Of a DNA stretch of 64,000 bases, positions 45,374-54,725 are shown one piece after another. A program made the position numbers and the translations under genes. Each line of letters opens with the position of its first letter. Position 1 is the stretch's first letter. The stretch comes from Williamsia maris (GTDB lineage Bacteria; Actinomycetota; Actinomycetes; Mycobacteriales; Mycobacteriaceae). The DNA is taken from NCBI RefSeq assembly GCF_024171815.1, contig NZ_JAMTCJ010000003.1, positions 1,085,155-1,149,154 of the forward strand. Reading direction: 5' to 3'. The notes beneath the pieces were generated by a model. The model was not told the DNA's origin. It made no database searches and was given only the letters and a program-made list of their open reading frames with translations.

Positions 45374-46321
45374 TCGTACCGTTGACTGGCGTCGATACCA
45401 GTCGACCGTGGCGGCCAACCCCTCCGACAACGGGATCTGCGGCTTCCATCCACTGTCGGTCAGGGTCGACACATCGAGCAACTTCCGCGGGGTGCCGTCC
45501 GGTTTTGATGTGTCCCAGCGGGTTTCGCCAGCATAACCGACAGCGTCGGACACGAGTCCGGCGATCTCGGCGATGGACTGATCCTCGCCGGTACCGACGT
45601 TCACCTGTTGCGGACCGTCGAAGTTGCGCAGTAGGTGAAGGCATGCCGCTGCCATGTCGTCGACATGGAGGAACTCCCGCCGCGGCGTGCCGCTACCCCA
45701 GTTGACGACCGCGGGATCGCCGGCGGCGCGAGCAGCGTCGTACCGCCGGATCATCGCGGGGAGCACGTGAGATGTCGTGGGCGAGAAGTTGTCACCAGGA
45801 CCATAGAGGTTCGTGGGCATGGCGGAGATCCACGGGAGTCCGTACTGACGTCGAACGGCCTGGACCTGAAGGATGCCGGCTATCTTCGCGATCGCATACG
45901 CATCGTTGGTGGGTTCGAGTTCGCCGGTGAGGAGGGCGTCCTCGCGGATGGGCTGTTCGGCGAACTTGGGGTAGATGCAGGACGACCCGAGGAAGAGCAC
46001 TCTCGGCACCTCGACCTCGAGCGCGGCGTCGAGCACGTTCACCTGGACCTGCAGGTTCTGGGAGATGAAGTCGACGGGGTAGGTGCTGTTGGCCATGATC
46101 CCCCCGACCTTCGCAGCGGCGAGCACGACCACCGCCGGCGTGTGGGTGTGGAAGAAGTCGAACACCGCCGCCCGGTCGAGCAGATCCAACTCGGCGTGCG
46201 AACGACCGATCAGATTGCCGTAGCTGTGCTCGTGCAGATGCCGCCACACCGCCGACCCGACCAGGCCGCGGTGTCCCGCCACGTAGATGGGATCTGAACG
46301 GGAGATCTTGAAATCGTCCAC
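45368..46321 (-). CDS. fcl: GDP-L-fucose synthase
   Basis: A 317-residue extended SDR with cofactor motif GHRGLVGS (16-23), LAAAKVGGIMANSTYPVDFI, GSSCIYPKFAEQPI and catalytic YAIAK. These are specific to GDP-4-keto-6-deoxymannose epimerase/reductase. Together with gmd 4.6 kb away it should make GDP-fucose. The gap 46322-46502 upstream shows no gene. Confidence 0.94.
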   Translation of the reverse strand: MDDFKISRSDPIYVAGHRGLVGSAVWRHLHEHSYGNLIGRSHAELDLLDRAAVFDFFHTHTPAVVVLAAAKVGGIMANSTYPVDFISQNLQVQVNVLDAALEVEVPRVLFLGSSCIYPKFAEQPIREDALLTGELEPTNDAYAIAKIAGILQVQAVRRQYGLPWISAMPTNLYGPGDNFSPTTSHVLPAMIRRYDAARAAGDPAVVNWGSGTPRREFLHVDDMAAACLHLLRNFDGPQQVNVGTGEDQSIAEIAGLVSDAVGYAGETRWDTSKPDGTPRKLLDVSTLTDSGWKPQIPLSEGLAATVDWYRRQSTVRT

Positions 46322-46502
46322 ACTGGTTCTCTTTCGCGAAACCCCGAACTCAATTCCGACCCTCAGTTTTTAGCATGTCCGGGCATTCCAGGCAGGCAAT
46401 ACGGAAATACTGTTCGGCCGGTGAGAAAATGAAACGCACGTGCAACTGTTTTCGAAATGCCAGGAACCTCAGCCTCTCCCGTCACTCCTGTTCCCTAGGA
46501 CG

Positions 46503-47156
46503 TCACGCGCGACGGGCGAACACAACAGTGTTGTCGACGCTCTCCGAGGCCGAGGAATCGAAATCCCCGCTACAGGTGACCAGAGCGAGATTCGATGTCG
46601 GTGCGTTCGCGGCGAGCGTTTTCTGGAGCGCGGCTGAATCGTTCTTCGGGATGTTGCGGACCACACTCGTAACACGGAATCGCAGTCGGATTCGGCCCGA
46701 TTCGTCGTCGACGACGAGCTCGGCACCCGGCGTGAGCTCTCCGATCCGGTTGAAGACCGCATACCCACCGCCCACCTGACTGTGGCCGAGCAGAACGGCC
46801 ATTCCCGGCGCGCCGACCCGTGGGCCGTCCGACCACCAGCCTGCCCGGGCCAGATCCGGCGGCACCTCAAAGCTCGTCACCTGCCGGTTGTCGAGGAACG
46901 GATCGGGCTCGACAACGGTACCCAGCTGCAAGATCGTGCTGTTGACCGCTATCGCCGGGATGTACAGATGGGCGGGAACGACCGGCTGAACCCGGTTCGC
47001 CGGGACGGCTGACACGCCGGTGTCGAGGGGTTTCGACGCCGCGACGGTGTCGCCCGTCGGGAAAGGACGTTCCCGTATGGGAGAACTCGAACATCCGGCC
47101 AGCACGGTCGTCAACGCCACCAGACAGACGATCGCCCTCTGACGCATGGACGTCAC
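46503..47156 (-). CDS. Class F sortase, lipoprotein-type
   Basis: A 217-residue sortase with catalytic His125 (LLGHSQVGGGYAVF), Cys195 (LALVTCSG) and a C-terminal Arg near 215. Unusually the N-terminus carries a lipobox VLAGC (Cys22), so it is probably a membrane lipoprotein and not a transmembrane-anchored enzyme. GTG 47156 overlaps the upstream stop (GTGA); ATG 47147 is the alternative. Its tight coupling with the small anchored protein upstream suggests a dedicated substrate or partner. Confidence 0.82.
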   Translation of the reverse strand: MTSMRQRAIVCLVALTTVLAGCSSSPIRERPFPTGDTVAASKPLDTGVSAVPANRVQPVVPAHLYIPAIAVNSTILQLGTVVEPDPFLDNRQVTSFEVPPDLARAGWWSDGPRVGAPGMAVLLGHSQVGGGYAVFNRIGELTPGAELVVDDESGRIRLRFRVTSVVRNIPKNDSAALQKTLAANAPTSNLALVTCSGDFDSSASESVDNTVVFARRA

Positions 47157-47530
47157 CGCCGCAGGCGGATGCGCCTGACCGCGTAGAACGAGGACAACAG
47201 ACTGATCAGCAGCAGGCCGACGACAACCGCGCGCGTAGCGGTCTCGGACGGAGGGGCGAGTACCGGACCCGCTCCGGTCCGCGCCTGCACCGGATAGGAG
47301 CCCGGAGCGATCACCGGCGCCTCGGCGCCGTAACGCACCGCCGGGGCGCCCGGTCCACCGAGCACCGGCGCCGGAACGGTCGCGACCGCGGGTACCTGTC
47401 CGGTGGGGAGCACCGGGGGGTAGGGCGCCCCAGAGGCCGTCGACCCCGTGGCGATGAACACCCCGATGCAGAGCGCGACCGTCACGACAATTCGCACGGT
47501 CTGCCGGCTCCCACCTCGATTTCCGCCCAT
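47153..47530 (-). CDS. Small exported Pro/Ala-rich protein with C-terminal anchor
   Basis: A 125-residue protein with an N-terminal signal peptide (VRIVVTVALCIGVFIATG), a Pro/Val/Ala-rich middle (PVLPTGQVPAVATVPAPVLG) and a C-terminal hydrophobic helix ending in a basic tail (FYAVRRIRLRR). The ending resembles a cell-wall sorting signal, but no canonical LPXTG precedes the helix; the only LPTG lies at about residue 42. It overlaps the sortase gene by four bases. No family recognised. Confidence 0.65.
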   Translation of the reverse strand: MGGNRGGSRQTVRIVVTVALCIGVFIATGSTASGAPYPPVLPTGQVPAVATVPAPVLGGPGAPAVRYGAEAPVIAPGSYPVQARTGAGPVLAPPSETATRAVVVGLLLISLLSSFYAVRRIRLRR

Positions 47531-47833
47531 GTACTCGGTCGCCTCTCGAAACTACACATCGCCGCGGATCACGGCCCATTCTCGACCGATTCCAATCTCC
47601 CCGGCGAAATGAAATCGACGAACCATGTGTGACAGCTCTATCGCCACAGTCCGAGCATCCGTTACCGGGTTTCCATGATCGTACGCCCACCATTTCGCCA
47701 GGCAGGCGTGAATTCTCGACCCAAGCCGATATGCGCACGATCATTCGACGCCATTTTCGTCAGACACCTGCGAGCGATGGTCCCGCGCGCATAATGAAAG
47801 GCATTCACCGGTGTCGGCGGAGGGAATGGGCGT
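47531..47833. other. 303-base divergent intergenic region
   Basis: No gene or RNA is recognisable between the small anchored protein (minus) and the DUF4012 gene (plus). The stretch is AT-richer than coding DNA. CATAAT at 47790-47795 could be a -10 for the plus-strand gene, but I find no matching -35. Confidence 0.4.
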
Positions 47834-49597
47834 GTGGCGCCTCACCGCAGACATCGTCGGCATCCACGCCGACGCTGGATCGTGCGGTGCGCAATCGCCG
47901 GCCTGCTGATCATGATCGGATTCGCCGCATGGTGCTCCGTCGACCTCATCACCGCGCGCGCCGATCTCACCGCCGCACGCGGGCACCTGGCCGCCGCCCA
48001 GGCCGCGATCGGGAACACCGCCGTGGTGCAACGAGAGGTCTCGGAAGCCGGGTCCGCATCCGCCTCTGCGCGGGCTGCTCTGGGTCGACGGCCGCTCAGT
48101 CTGGTCACGAACGTGCCGTGGATCGGCGCCCCCATCGATTCCGCGACTGCCATCGCCTCCGTGCTGGACGACGTGACGCACTCCGGGCTGCCACAGGCCG
48201 CAGCAGCCATGGAATCCCTCACCTCTCGACCCCTGCTCGACCGGGGGCGGGTCGACATCGACGCAATCCGGCGATCACAGGCCCCGCTCGCGGCCGCATC
48301 GGGCGCGACGTCGAGCGCACTGCGACGCGCGAAGCTGATCTCGGGTCGCACGTGGTTGCCGCCCGTCGACCGCGCACGCGACGAGTTCGTCGAACAGTTG
48401 TCCCGGCTCGACTCGACGCTCTCGGCGGCACGAACCGCAACGGACCTCGCACCGAGCTTGCTGGGCGCAGATCGTCGGCGGACGTTTCTCGTGGGGTTGC
48501 AGAACAACGCAGAAGCCCGCGGTACGGGCGGTCTCATCGGTGGCTTCATCCTGTTCTCCGCGGATCGCGGCAAGATCTCCCTGATCCGGGTGGTGAAGGA
48601 CCTGGCGTTGCCGCCTCGCCGACCGATCGATCTCGGTGCCGACTACGAGAACCTGTACGGATCGACTGATCCGACTCGAATATGGCAGAACTCGAACCAG
48701 AGCCCGCACTTCCCGTACGCGGCGCGGATCTGGCGTAGCCTCGCCCGTCAACTCACCGGTGTCACCCCGGACGTCGTGATCGGCATCGACCCGCCGGGGC
48801 TGCGCAGCATTCTCGGCGCCACCGGTCCGGTCGCACTGCCAGACGGCCGGACGGCAGCCGCCGACACCATCGTGGCCACGACCGAATCCGAGGCGTACGC
48901 CCGCTTCGCCGACGATCGCGACGAACGCAAGACCTATCTGGCCGACATCGCAGAGGCGACCTTCGATCGGATCACGTCGGGCCGGTTCCAGGTGACCGCA
49001 CTGGCGAGTGCACTCGGCGCAGCGACACGAGACGAGCGCATCGCAGTCTGGAGTCAGGCCCCCGCCGAGCAGGCCGAACTGGCCGGCACGGCCCTTGGTC
49101 ACGAAGTCCCCTACTCCCCCGGGCCGTACGCCAACGTCGTCGTCAACAATGCGTACGCGAGCAAGCTCGACTACTACCTGGGCCTTACCGTCCGGTACCG
49201 ATACGGCGCGTGTACCGATGAACGGCAACAGATCCTGATCGATGTCACCCTCACCAACAACGTCCCGGACGCCGTCCTGTCGCCCGAGGTGCTGGGAACC
49301 TACCTGCCCGGCGGTGGTTCGCTCCCCCCACGGACCAACCGCGTGACACTTGCGCTCTACTCGTCGTGGAGTTCACGGATCAAGGCGCTGACCGTCGACG
49401 GCAGTCCGGTCAGCTACGGCGAGGGCGTCGAGTTGGGACACCCCGTTCACTACGTGGTTCTCCCACTCGCGCCGCGTACGCCCACCACAGTGCGGTTCGA
49501 GGTCAGCGAACCGCAGTCGACGGTCGCGCCCGACATCCCGGTTCAGCCGCTGACGAACCCGGCCGATGTGCGGGTTCTCGGACAACCCTGCAGCTAG
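47834..49597 (+). CDS. DUF4012 domain-containing exported protein
   Basis: A 587-residue protein with a very basic N-terminus (PHRRHRRHPRRRW), one membrane anchor (IAGLLIMIGFAAWCSVDLIT), a helical segment of ~130 residues and a large extracytoplasmic DUF4012 domain (FLVGLQNNAEARGTGGLIGG onward). DUF4012 proteins recur in actinobacterial polysaccharide loci; activity is unknown, and I know of a distant resemblance to LCP-like organisation only in context. Start GTG 47834. Confidence 0.8.
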   Translation: MAPHRRHRRHPRRRWIVRCAIAGLLIMIGFAAWCSVDLITARADLTAARGHLAAAQAAIGNTAVVQREVSEAGSASASARAALGRRPLSLVTNVPWIGAPIDSATAIASVLDDVTHSGLPQAAAAMESLTSRPLLDRGRVDIDAIRRSQAPLAAASGATSSALRRAKLISGRTWLPPVDRARDEFVEQLSRLDSTLSAARTATDLAPSLLGADRRRTFLVGLQNNAEARGTGGLIGGFILFSADRGKISLIRVVKDLALPPRRPIDLGADYENLYGSTDPTRIWQNSNQSPHFPYAARIWRSLARQLTGVTPDVVIGIDPPGLRSILGATGPVALPDGRTAAADTIVATTESEAYARFADDRDERKTYLADIAEATFDRITSGRFQVTALASALGAATRDERIAVWSQAPAEQAELAGTALGHEVPYSPGPYANVVVNNAYASKLDYYLGLTVRYRYGACTDERQQILIDVTLTNNVPDAVLSPEVLGTYLPGGGSLPPRTNRVTLALYSSWSSRIKALTVDGSPVSYGEGVELGHPVHYVVLPLAPRTPTTVRFEVSEPQSTVAPDIPVQPLTNPADVRVLGQPCS

Positions 49598-49771
49598 AGA
49601 ACGGTTTCGACGCCTCACCGAGATGCTCGCATTGCGGTGAGCAGTTCTTTACGGGACGACAGGGCACCGTAACCCCGCTGATGCACCTCGCTGGTCAACT
49701 GGAACCCGAGCCGGTCCCCGACGACGCGAACCGCCGATCCCCACGTCCCGCCGAACCACTCGGAGACACCC

Positions 49772-50950
49772 ATGCCCAACCTGTTCTCACCGTTCACGCT
49801 CAAAGGCGTCACGCTGCGCAATCGAATCGTCATGTCCCCCATGACGATGTATCAGTCCACCGACGGGAAGATGAACGACTTCCACGTCAGCTACCTCGGC
49901 GCTCGCGCCGCCGGCGGTTTCGGCCTCGTGTTCCCCGAGCAGGTCGCCATCACCCCGGACGGACGGACGTCGACCACCTGCTCCGGCATCTGGGACGACG
50001 ACCAGATCGAGGGCCACAGGCGCGTCACCGACGCCATCAAGATGTTCGGCGGCGTCGCGGGTATCCAACTAGGACACACCGGCCGCAAGGGCAGCGAGGT
50101 ACCGAAGTACAAGACCATCGACGGATACCCCGGCGGATCGCAGCTACCGCCGGATCATCCGCAGGGGTGGACCTGCCGCGCCCCGTCGGCCATCCCCTAC
50201 GGCGGCGATCACTCCTTCCCCGTCCACGAGCTGACCCGCGACGAGATCAAGGACCTCTACAAGAGCTACGCGGATGCTGCACTCCGCGCGGTGGACGCCG
50301 GCTACGAATGGCTCGAGATGCACTACGCGCACGGCTATCTCGGCGCGAGCTTCTTCTCCCCGTTGGCGAACCAGCGGACCGACGAGTACGGCGGCAGCCT
50401 GGAGAACCGGACACGGTTCCACCTCGAGGCCCTCGACGCGGTCCGCGAGGTGTGGCCGTCCGAGTTCCCGCTCACGATGCGCCTGGGCTCCGACGACCTC
50501 AACCCCGACGGCACCCAGTTCGACGACGCGATCACCGCGATCGGATGGATGACCGAGCACGGTCTCGACCTCGCCGACATCTCGCTCGGGTTCAACACCG
50601 ACGACATGCGCAACAACCCGATGGGAAACCAGGGCTTCATGCTCTCGCGGGCCGAGCGCCTGCGGAAAGCAGTCGACATCCCGATCGCCACGAGCTGGAA
50701 CCTGGGCGTGCCGGAGAAGGCAGACGAGGTCATCAAGAACGGAACCATCGACCTCGCCTTCCTCGGGCGGCCCGCGCTGGCCAATCCGCACTGGCCGGTC
50801 TGGGCCGCACGAGAACTGGGTTACGACAACCCCTTCGAGCTCGTCCCCGACGACTGGCGGTGGTGGCTGGAGAACTTCCGCGGGCACGAGCCCAGCATCG
50901 GCCTGCCTCCGGCGGCCGAGATCCTGGCCGACGAGGAGTCCGCGGCCTGA
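49772..50950 (+). CDS. Old-yellow-enzyme-type NADH:flavin oxidoreductase
   Basis: A 392-residue FMN TIM-barrel enzyme with MSPMTMYQSTDGKMNDFH, QLGHTGRKGS, and the substrate-site HYAHGYLGASFFSP (His pair) followed by NQRTDEYGGSLENR. It is closest in pattern to YqjM-type ene-reductases. Function in a polysaccharide locus is not obvious; it may be a passenger. It converges on gmd with the two stops adjacent (50950/50951). Gap 49598-49771 shows nothing. Confidence 0.86.
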   Translation: MPNLFSPFTLKGVTLRNRIVMSPMTMYQSTDGKMNDFHVSYLGARAAGGFGLVFPEQVAITPDGRTSTTCSGIWDDDQIEGHRRVTDAIKMFGGVAGIQLGHTGRKGSEVPKYKTIDGYPGGSQLPPDHPQGWTCRAPSAIPYGGDHSFPVHELTRDEIKDLYKSYADAALRAVDAGYEWLEMHYAHGYLGASFFSPLANQRTDEYGGSLENRTRFHLEALDAVREVWPSEFPLTMRLGSDDLNPDGTQFDDAITAIGWMTEHGLDLADISLGFNTDDMRNNPMGNQGFMLSRAERLRKAVDIPIATSWNLGVPEKADEVIKNGTIDLAFLGRPALANPHWPVWAARELGYDNPFELVPDDWRWWLENFRGHEPSIGLPPAAEILADEESAA

Positions 50951-52006
50951 TCAGTGGGGGCCTCGACCACCGGTGACGTCGCCGCCCGACCAGGACGGCA
51001 ACGTCACGGTGTCGATCCAGGGCGTCGAGTCGTGCGCGAGTGCGGCGATGTCCGCGTCGACCATGATCCGCGCGAGTTCACCGACACCCACGGATGGTTT
51101 CCATCCCAGGAGCCGTTCGGCCTCGGTCGCGTCGCCGATCAACGAGTCGACCTCGGTGGGGCGAAGATACCGCTCGTCGAAGCGGACATGTTCCTCCCAG
51201 TCCAGTCCCGCGTGTGCGAATGCGGCGATCACGAATTCCTTGACGGTGCAGGGGATCCCGGTTGCCAGCACATAGTCCGAGGGCTCGTCGGCCTGCAGCA
51301 TCATCCAGGCGCCCTCGACGTACTCCGGCGCGTACCCCCAGTCGCGGACAGCATCGAGGTTTCCGAGGTACACGTGCTCCTGACGACCGGCCGTGATGTC
51401 GGCCACGGCGCGGGTGATCTTGCGCGTCACGAAAGTCTCCCCGCGGCGGGGTGATTCGTGGTTGAACAGGATCCCGTTGACTGCGTACATGCCGTACGCC
51501 TCGCGGTGATTCCGGGTCATCCAGTAGCCGTACAGTTTGGCGGCGCCGTACGGCGAGCGCGGATAGAACGACGTCTTCTCGTTCTGCGGCGGTGGTGTCG
51601 CACCGAACATCTCCGAACTCGACGCCTGATAGAACCGGCAGTCTGGTCGCGCGAGCCGGGTGGCCTCGAGCATGCGGGTGACGCCCATCCCGGTTGCGTC
51701 ACCGGTGTGTTCGGGTTCGTCGAAGCTCACCCGCACATGGGACTGCGCGGCGAAGTTGTAGACCTCGTCGGGCGCGATGTCGGAGAGCAGGGTGATCAGT
51801 CGCGCGCTGTCGCCGAGATCGCCGTAGTGCAGATGCAGCCGGGTCCGGGTCTCGTGCGGGTCGACGTACAGGTGCTCGATGCGCGCCCGGTTGAACGACG
51901 AGGTCCGTCGGATCAGACCGTGTACCTCATACCCCTTGCCGAGGAGGAACTCGGCGAGATACGAACCGTCTTGTCCGGTGATACCGGTGATCAGAGCCGT
52001 TGGCAT
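50951..52006 (-). CDS. gmd: GDP-mannose 4,6-dehydratase
   Basis: A 351-residue extended SDR: cofactor [49 protein letters not shown] and catalytic YGAAK. It converts GDP-mannose to GDP-4-keto-6-deoxymannose for Fcl. ATG 52006 matches the family start. Confidence 0.95.
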   Translation of the reverse strand: MPTALITGITGQDGSYLAEFLLGKGYEVHGLIRRTSSFNRARIEHLYVDPHETRTRLHLHYGDLGDSARLITLLSDIAPDEVYNFAAQSHVRVSFDEPEHTGDATGMGVTRMLEATRLARPDCRFYQASSSEMFGATPPPQNEKTSFYPRSPYGAAKLYGYWMTRNHREAYGMYAVNGILFNHESPRRGETFVTRKITRAVADITAGRQEHVYLGNLDAVRDWGYAPEYVEGAWMMLQADEPSDYVLATGIPCTVKEFVIAAFAHAGLDWEEHVRFDERYLRPTEVDSLIGDATEAERLLGWKPSVGVGELARIMVDADIAALAHDSTPWIDTVTLPSWSGGDVTGGRGPH

Positions 52007-52079
52007 GACCCAGACTAGGCCGGACCGGTCTCCCCGGTCCCGAGAACCGACCACCGGCCCGTGTCGGACGCGGCGGGAC

Positions 52080-52976
52080 TCACGACGCGGGCCTGCCCAC
52101 CATCTCGGCGTAGGCCGCATACATGCGCCGACCGATCTCGCGGCCGGCCTCGGCGTTGAAGTGCGGATCCTCGCCACCGTTGAGCATGCCGTCGGGCGAG
52201 GGCACGAATCGCGTGTGCGGATGCCGATTCGGGGTGTCGCGGTGCACGGCGTCGATCCCGGCGAGCTTGGGCGGGCCGAGGCGCATGTACTCCGGACTGA
52301 GCTGACCGAGGATGAACGGCGCGGGGCCGTACCGGACCTTCAGCGAGGCGATCAGCAGATCGAACTGGGCCTGGTACTCGTCGGCGGGGGTCAACGGGCC
52401 GTCGGACTCACCTTGATGCCACAGGATCGCGGTGACCGGCTGCCCGGTGAACGCCAGCGCCGAGTCGATCTGTTTGCACGCGTACCGGAACAGGTTGACG
52501 CGGACCTGCGTGTTGCCGGGATCCCAGGAGTACCCGTTCTTGGGGTAGAACGACGTGTCGCCACGCGCGGTCGGGACCAGCAGCACGGGCTTGCCGGTCT
52601 CCTCGGCCAACTGCGCACCGAAGGTGGTCGCGAATCCGACGCCACCGCCCGGGACCTCGTGCAACAGAGGCTCTCTCGCCTCCAGGACGCGACCCTTCTG
52701 GCGCCCGCATCCCGGCCACTGGTGCACGCGGGGATGTGGAGCCGGGGCGGTGACGCCGGGCGCCTCGAGGCCGGCGCCGCTGGCGTTGGACTGCCCGAGG
52801 ATCGGCACCACGAGATACGGCTCGTCGACCGGTTGCGCGGGCACACCGGTCGCGATGGCCTGCTTGACGATGGTCTTCGCCCGCATCAGCAGCTGGAGCT
52901 TCAGGGGGAAGCTGCCATGGATCGCGCGGTCTTCGTCGTAGGTACGCAGTACCGGGTCGAACGGTGACGGCATCAA
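52080..52976 (-). CDS. Sialate O-acetylesterase-like carbohydrate esterase
   Basis: A 298-residue SGNH/SASA-fold protein with nucleophile Ser63 in [11 protein letters not shown], the WHQGESD block and a C-terminal DPHFNAEAG catalytic His. These are the marks of carbohydrate esterases of the CE6/SASA type. No signal peptide is visible, so it may act in the cytoplasm or be exported another way. It could remove the O-acetyl groups that the three acyltransferases of the locus add. Confidence 0.78.
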   Translation of the reverse strand: MMPSPFDPVLRTYDEDRAIHGSFPLKLQLLMRAKTIVKQAIATGVPAQPVDEPYLVVPILGQSNASGAGLEAPGVTAPAPHPRVHQWPGCGRQKGRVLEAREPLLHEVPGGGVGFATTFGAQLAEETGKPVLLVPTARGDTSFYPKNGYSWDPGNTQVRVNLFRYACKQIDSALAFTGQPVTAILWHQGESDGPLTPADEYQAQFDLLIASLKVRYGPAPFILGQLSPEYMRLGPPKLAGIDAVHRDTPNRHPHTRFVPSPDGMLNGGEDPHFNAEAGREIGRRMYAAYAEMVGRPAS

Positions 52977-53015
52977 GACTCCTCTACGGGCACCCGCGAC
53001 GAGTTCTCGCCGCGA

Positions 53016-54068
53016 TCAGGCAATCATCCCTTTGAGAAGGCGGATCTGCTCGACGTTCGCGGCGTGGTCGGCAGCCATCGGGGTCGCCAACGCCATCGTG
53101 ACGCCGCCGGCCTCGAAGGCCTGCACCCGATCCCTGACCTCGTCGGCCGATCCGATCAGCGAGATCTGACGCACCAGATCGTCGGGAACCGCGTTGGCCG
53201 CCTCGTCCTTCTTGCCGTCGAGGTAGAGGTCCTGGATCTCCTTGGCCTCGTCGACGTAGCCGTAGCGCACGGCGAGGTCGTTGTAGAAGTTCTTGCCCCG
53301 CGCACCCATGCCGCCGACGTACAGCGCGACCTGATGCGCCACGAGCGCACGGGCGTTGTCCTTGGCGGTCTCGTCGTCGCTGATCAGCAACGCGGTGGTC
53401 ACCGAGATCTGCAGTTCTCCCAGCTCGGCCTCACGCTTGGCCTTGCCGGCCTTGAGCGGTTCACCGAACGCGGCGTCGACGTGGTCGGGGTGGAAGAAGA
53501 TCGGCTGCCACTCCTCGAACTTCTCCGCGGCCAGCGCCACGTTCTTCGGGCCGATCGCGGCCAGGGCCATCGGGATGCGCTCGCGCACGGGGTGGTTGAT
53601 GAGCTTGAGCGGCTTGCCGAGTCCGGTGCCGCCGTCCTCCTTGGTCAACGGGAGCTTGTAGTACTTGCCGTCGTACTCCAGGCGCTCACGGCGCCACACC
53701 TTGCGACAGATGTCGGCGTACTCGCGGGCCCGGCCGAGCGGGGCGTCGTATTTCACTCCGTGGAACCCCTCGATGACCTGCGGCCCCGAGGCACCGATGC
53801 CGAGCACCGCGCGGCCACCGGAGATGTAGTCCAGGCCGGCGGCGGTCATCGCGATGTTGGTGGGCGTGCGGGTGAACAGCGGCAGGATGCCGGTGGCGAG
53901 CTCGAGGGTCGTCGACTTCGCGGCGATGTAACCGAGCTGACTCACCGCGTCGTAGCTGTACGCCTCGGGGACCGCGACCCGGTCGAGTCCCGCCTTCTCG
54001 AACTCCAGGAGATTGTTGATCGTCTCGCTGAAATCTCCGGCGTAGTTGATGCCCATACCGATCTTCAT
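53016..54068 (-). CDS. LLM-class F420-dependent oxidoreductase
   Basis: A 350-residue luciferase-like TIM barrel with MKIGMGINYAGDFSE, AVPEAYSYDAVSQLGYIAAK, LGIGASGPQVIEGFHG and a C-terminal IGSADEVRDRVQAFEAGGV. It resembles mycobacterial F420-linked enzymes; substrate unknown. ATG 54068 is chosen with GGAAGGG upstream. It marks the right border of the inserted block: ancestral genes resume on the other side. Confidence 0.85.
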   Translation of the reverse strand: MKIGMGINYAGDFSETINNLLEFEKAGLDRVAVPEAYSYDAVSQLGYIAAKSTTLELATGILPLFTRTPTNIAMTAAGLDYISGGRAVLGIGASGPQVIEGFHGVKYDAPLGRAREYADICRKVWRRERLEYDGKYYKLPLTKEDGGTGLGKPLKLINHPVRERIPMALAAIGPKNVALAAEKFEEWQPIFFHPDHVDAAFGEPLKAGKAKREAELGELQISVTTALLISDDETAKDNARALVAHQVALYVGGMGARGKNFYNDLAVRYGYVDEAKEIQDLYLDGKKDEAANAVPDDLVRQISLIGSADEVRDRVQAFEAGGVTMALATPMAADHAANVEQIRLLKGMIA

Positions 54069-54189
54069 GCGCGAACCGCCCTTCCACGACGTCGTCGTCG
54101 ATGATGCCCGATCAAGTGATCGGGTCCGTCGCCGCCTCGACAATAACTCGACTTATGGTTCCGCCCAAGAGCCGGGATGCGATAAAACA

Positions 54190-54654
54190 GTGACGGTGGA
54201 GATCTTGAGTGCCCGTGTACTGCTGCGGCCCGCCGACGCGGACGCCACCCTGCGCTTCTATCGCGATCAGCTGGGGCTGGCCATCGCTCGCGAGTACGGA
54301 GCCGGAGTCGTGTTCTTCGCCGGTTCGACTCTCATCGAGGTGGCCTCGCACCTGGAGTCCGATGTCACCGGACCCGGCACCGACGCGACGGGTCTGTGGC
54401 TTCAGGTCCGCGATCTCGATGCCACCGAGGCCTCCCTGCGCGACGCCGGCGTCGCCATCGCACGTGAGGCCCGGACCGAGCCGTGGGGACTGCGCGAGAT
54501 GCACGTTCTCGACCCCGACGGACGAACGCTGATCTTTGTCGAGATCCCGGCCGGACACCCCCTTCGGACCGACGTCCGTAGCGCAACGGACCGGCGAGAA
54601 TCGGACACCACGCCGATCCAAGATGAACAATCGGTAAACGGTGGCTGTAGTTAG
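54190..54654 (+). CDS. VOC (glyoxalase/bleomycin-resistance) family protein
   Basis: A ~154-residue vicinal-oxygen-chelate protein (ARVLLRPADADATLRFYRDQ, LWLQVRDLDATEASLRDAGV, MHVLDPDGRTLIFVEIP). The last ~30 residues are a hydrophilic tail. Position before pitA corresponds to Rv0546c. GTG 54190 is preferred, with GTG 54196 possible. Substrate unknown. Confidence 0.8.
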   Translation: MTVEILSARVLLRPADADATLRFYRDQLGLAIAREYGAGVVFFAGSTLIEVASHLESDVTGPGTDATGLWLQVRDLDATEASLRDAGVAIAREARTEPWGLREMHVLDPDGRTLIFVEIPAGHPLRTDVRSATDRRESDTTPIQDEQSVNGGCS

Positions 54655-54725
54655 TCCAAAGGGCCAGGTGGAGCCGTGAGGACAGGTCACGGACGCTTAG
54701 ACATTTACGGCTTCGTGACATCACA

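Noticed and set aside
47629..48669. 346-codon plus-strand frame overlapping the start of the DUF4012 gene
   Set aside because: Different frame from the DUF4012 protein and extremely Arg-rich; the overlapping gene has a signal anchor and domain.
27108..54068. Mobile element origin of the polysaccharide locus
   Set aside because: No integrase, transposase, inverted terminal repeats or tRNA-adjacent duplication is visible at either border, so the mechanism of insertion is left open.
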